Positions 6,894 through 7,171 of a stretch of DNA of 7,171 nt are shown one piece after another. This stretch comes from Clostridiales bacterium. Lineage in GTDB: Bacteria > Bacillota > Clostridia > Caldicoprobacterales > DTU083. Position numbers and translations under genes: made by a program. The notes beneath the pieces are model-generated. The model was not told the DNA's origin, did no database searches, and was given only the letters and a program-made list of their open reading frames with translations. Numbering within the stretch: the first letter of the stretch is position 1; every line of letters begins with the position of its first letter. The stretch lies in contig JAAZEK010000388.1 in assembly GCA_012512335.1 (NCBI GenBank), forward strand, positions 1 to 7,171, read 5' to 3'.

Positions 6894-7171
6894 TTACAGC
6901 CTAAACTCGCAGTTAGTTTTGTTGCACGCCTGGCAGTCCTGCTCAGGATGAATACAGCCTGTCTTACCAATACCCACAAATGCGGAAACTGACTTTTGAG
7001 GTAGCATTAAGTATGCATTGGTCAGAGTAACACCTATTAGCTGTTTAGCATCCAGGGATTCCAATAATGGTCCCTGAATTTCCAAGGGCAAATCCCCATA
7101 GCCAGGGCTGAACCTTGGCCTGAGAAAGCTTCCAGTAAACTCTTTTCTCCATGTGTTGCATAGCACATCAC
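6894..7171 (-). CDS. Stand-alone methionine synthase activation-domain protein, N-terminus outside the window
   Basis: The last 92 or so residues of a protein related to the C-terminal reactivation domain of MetH (Met_synt_B12 family). In that domain AdoMet remethylates cob(II)alamin after reduction, which rescues oxidised enzyme. The segment RPRFSPGYGDLPLEIQ fits the AdoMet-binding R-x-x-x-G-Y signature region of the family, and GVTLTNAYLMLPQKSVSAFVGIG fits the following conserved strand. The protein ends in four cysteines spaced C-x6-C-x2-C-x4-C, just before the C-terminal EFRL. The frame is open to base 7171 with no ribosome binding site near the GTG at 7166, so that GTG is internal and the gene continues outside the window. 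The 36-base gap and shared direction place it in one operon with metH, whose product lacks this domain. Assignment rests on motif recall, not on a database search. Confidence 0.85.
   Translation of the reverse strand, partial: DVLCNTWRKEFTGSFLRPRFSPGYGDLPLEIQGPLLESLDAKQLIGVTLTNAYLMLPQKSVSAFVGIGKTGCIHPEQDCQACNKTNCEFRL

Noticed and set aside
7164..7166. GTG as the start of the activation protein
   Set aside because: The frame stays open to the window end, there is no visible ribosome binding site, and the family needs more sequence before the RFSPGYGD motif.

Overview
The window is AT-rich bacterial chromosome. Gene style points to an anaerobic Firmicute of class Clostridia, possibly Lachnospirales: strong AGGAGG-type ribosome binding sites, a YxiN-type DbpA helicase, a lipobox lipoprotein, a CAP protein with a TPKPT-rich linker, and a short cobalamin-dependent methionine synthase next to a separate activation protein. 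The organism call is an inference from these families, not from any marker gene.

Layout, left to right. Positions 1-3409 are on the plus strand. They hold a 5'-truncated DUF5050-like beta-propeller protein (1-1388), a small lipoprotein that overlaps it by 4 bases and starts at TTG (1385-1888), and a complete DEAD-box RNA helicase of the DbpA/YxiN type (1964-3409). Positions 3412-7171 are on the minus strand. Read in transcription order they are the C-terminal part of a methionine synthase activation protein (6894-7171, running off the window), a three-module methionine synthase (4428-6857) and a secreted or membrane-anchored CAP-domain protein (3412-4350). The two gene blocks converge at 3409/3412 with only two bases between the stop codons.

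How the genes work together. The activation-domain gene and the synthase are 36 bases apart and co-directional. They supply in two polypeptides what E. coli MetH carries in one: homocysteine binding, methyltetrahydrofolate binding and cobalamin binding in the first, and reductive reactivation in the second. The propeller and lipoprotein genes are translationally coupled and probably act together at the cell surface, but their function is unknown. The helicase is predicted to act in 50S ribosome assembly. The CAP protein appears functionally unrelated to methionine synthesis and may have its own promoter.

No tRNA, rRNA, CRISPR array, insertion sequence or phage gene was seen, and no gene-free stretch reaches 300 bases. 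I found no convincing new multi-gene system. The points most worth a second look are the four-cysteine tail of the activation protein, the coupled propeller/lipoprotein pair, and the in-frame 81-bp tandem duplication in the CAP gene.
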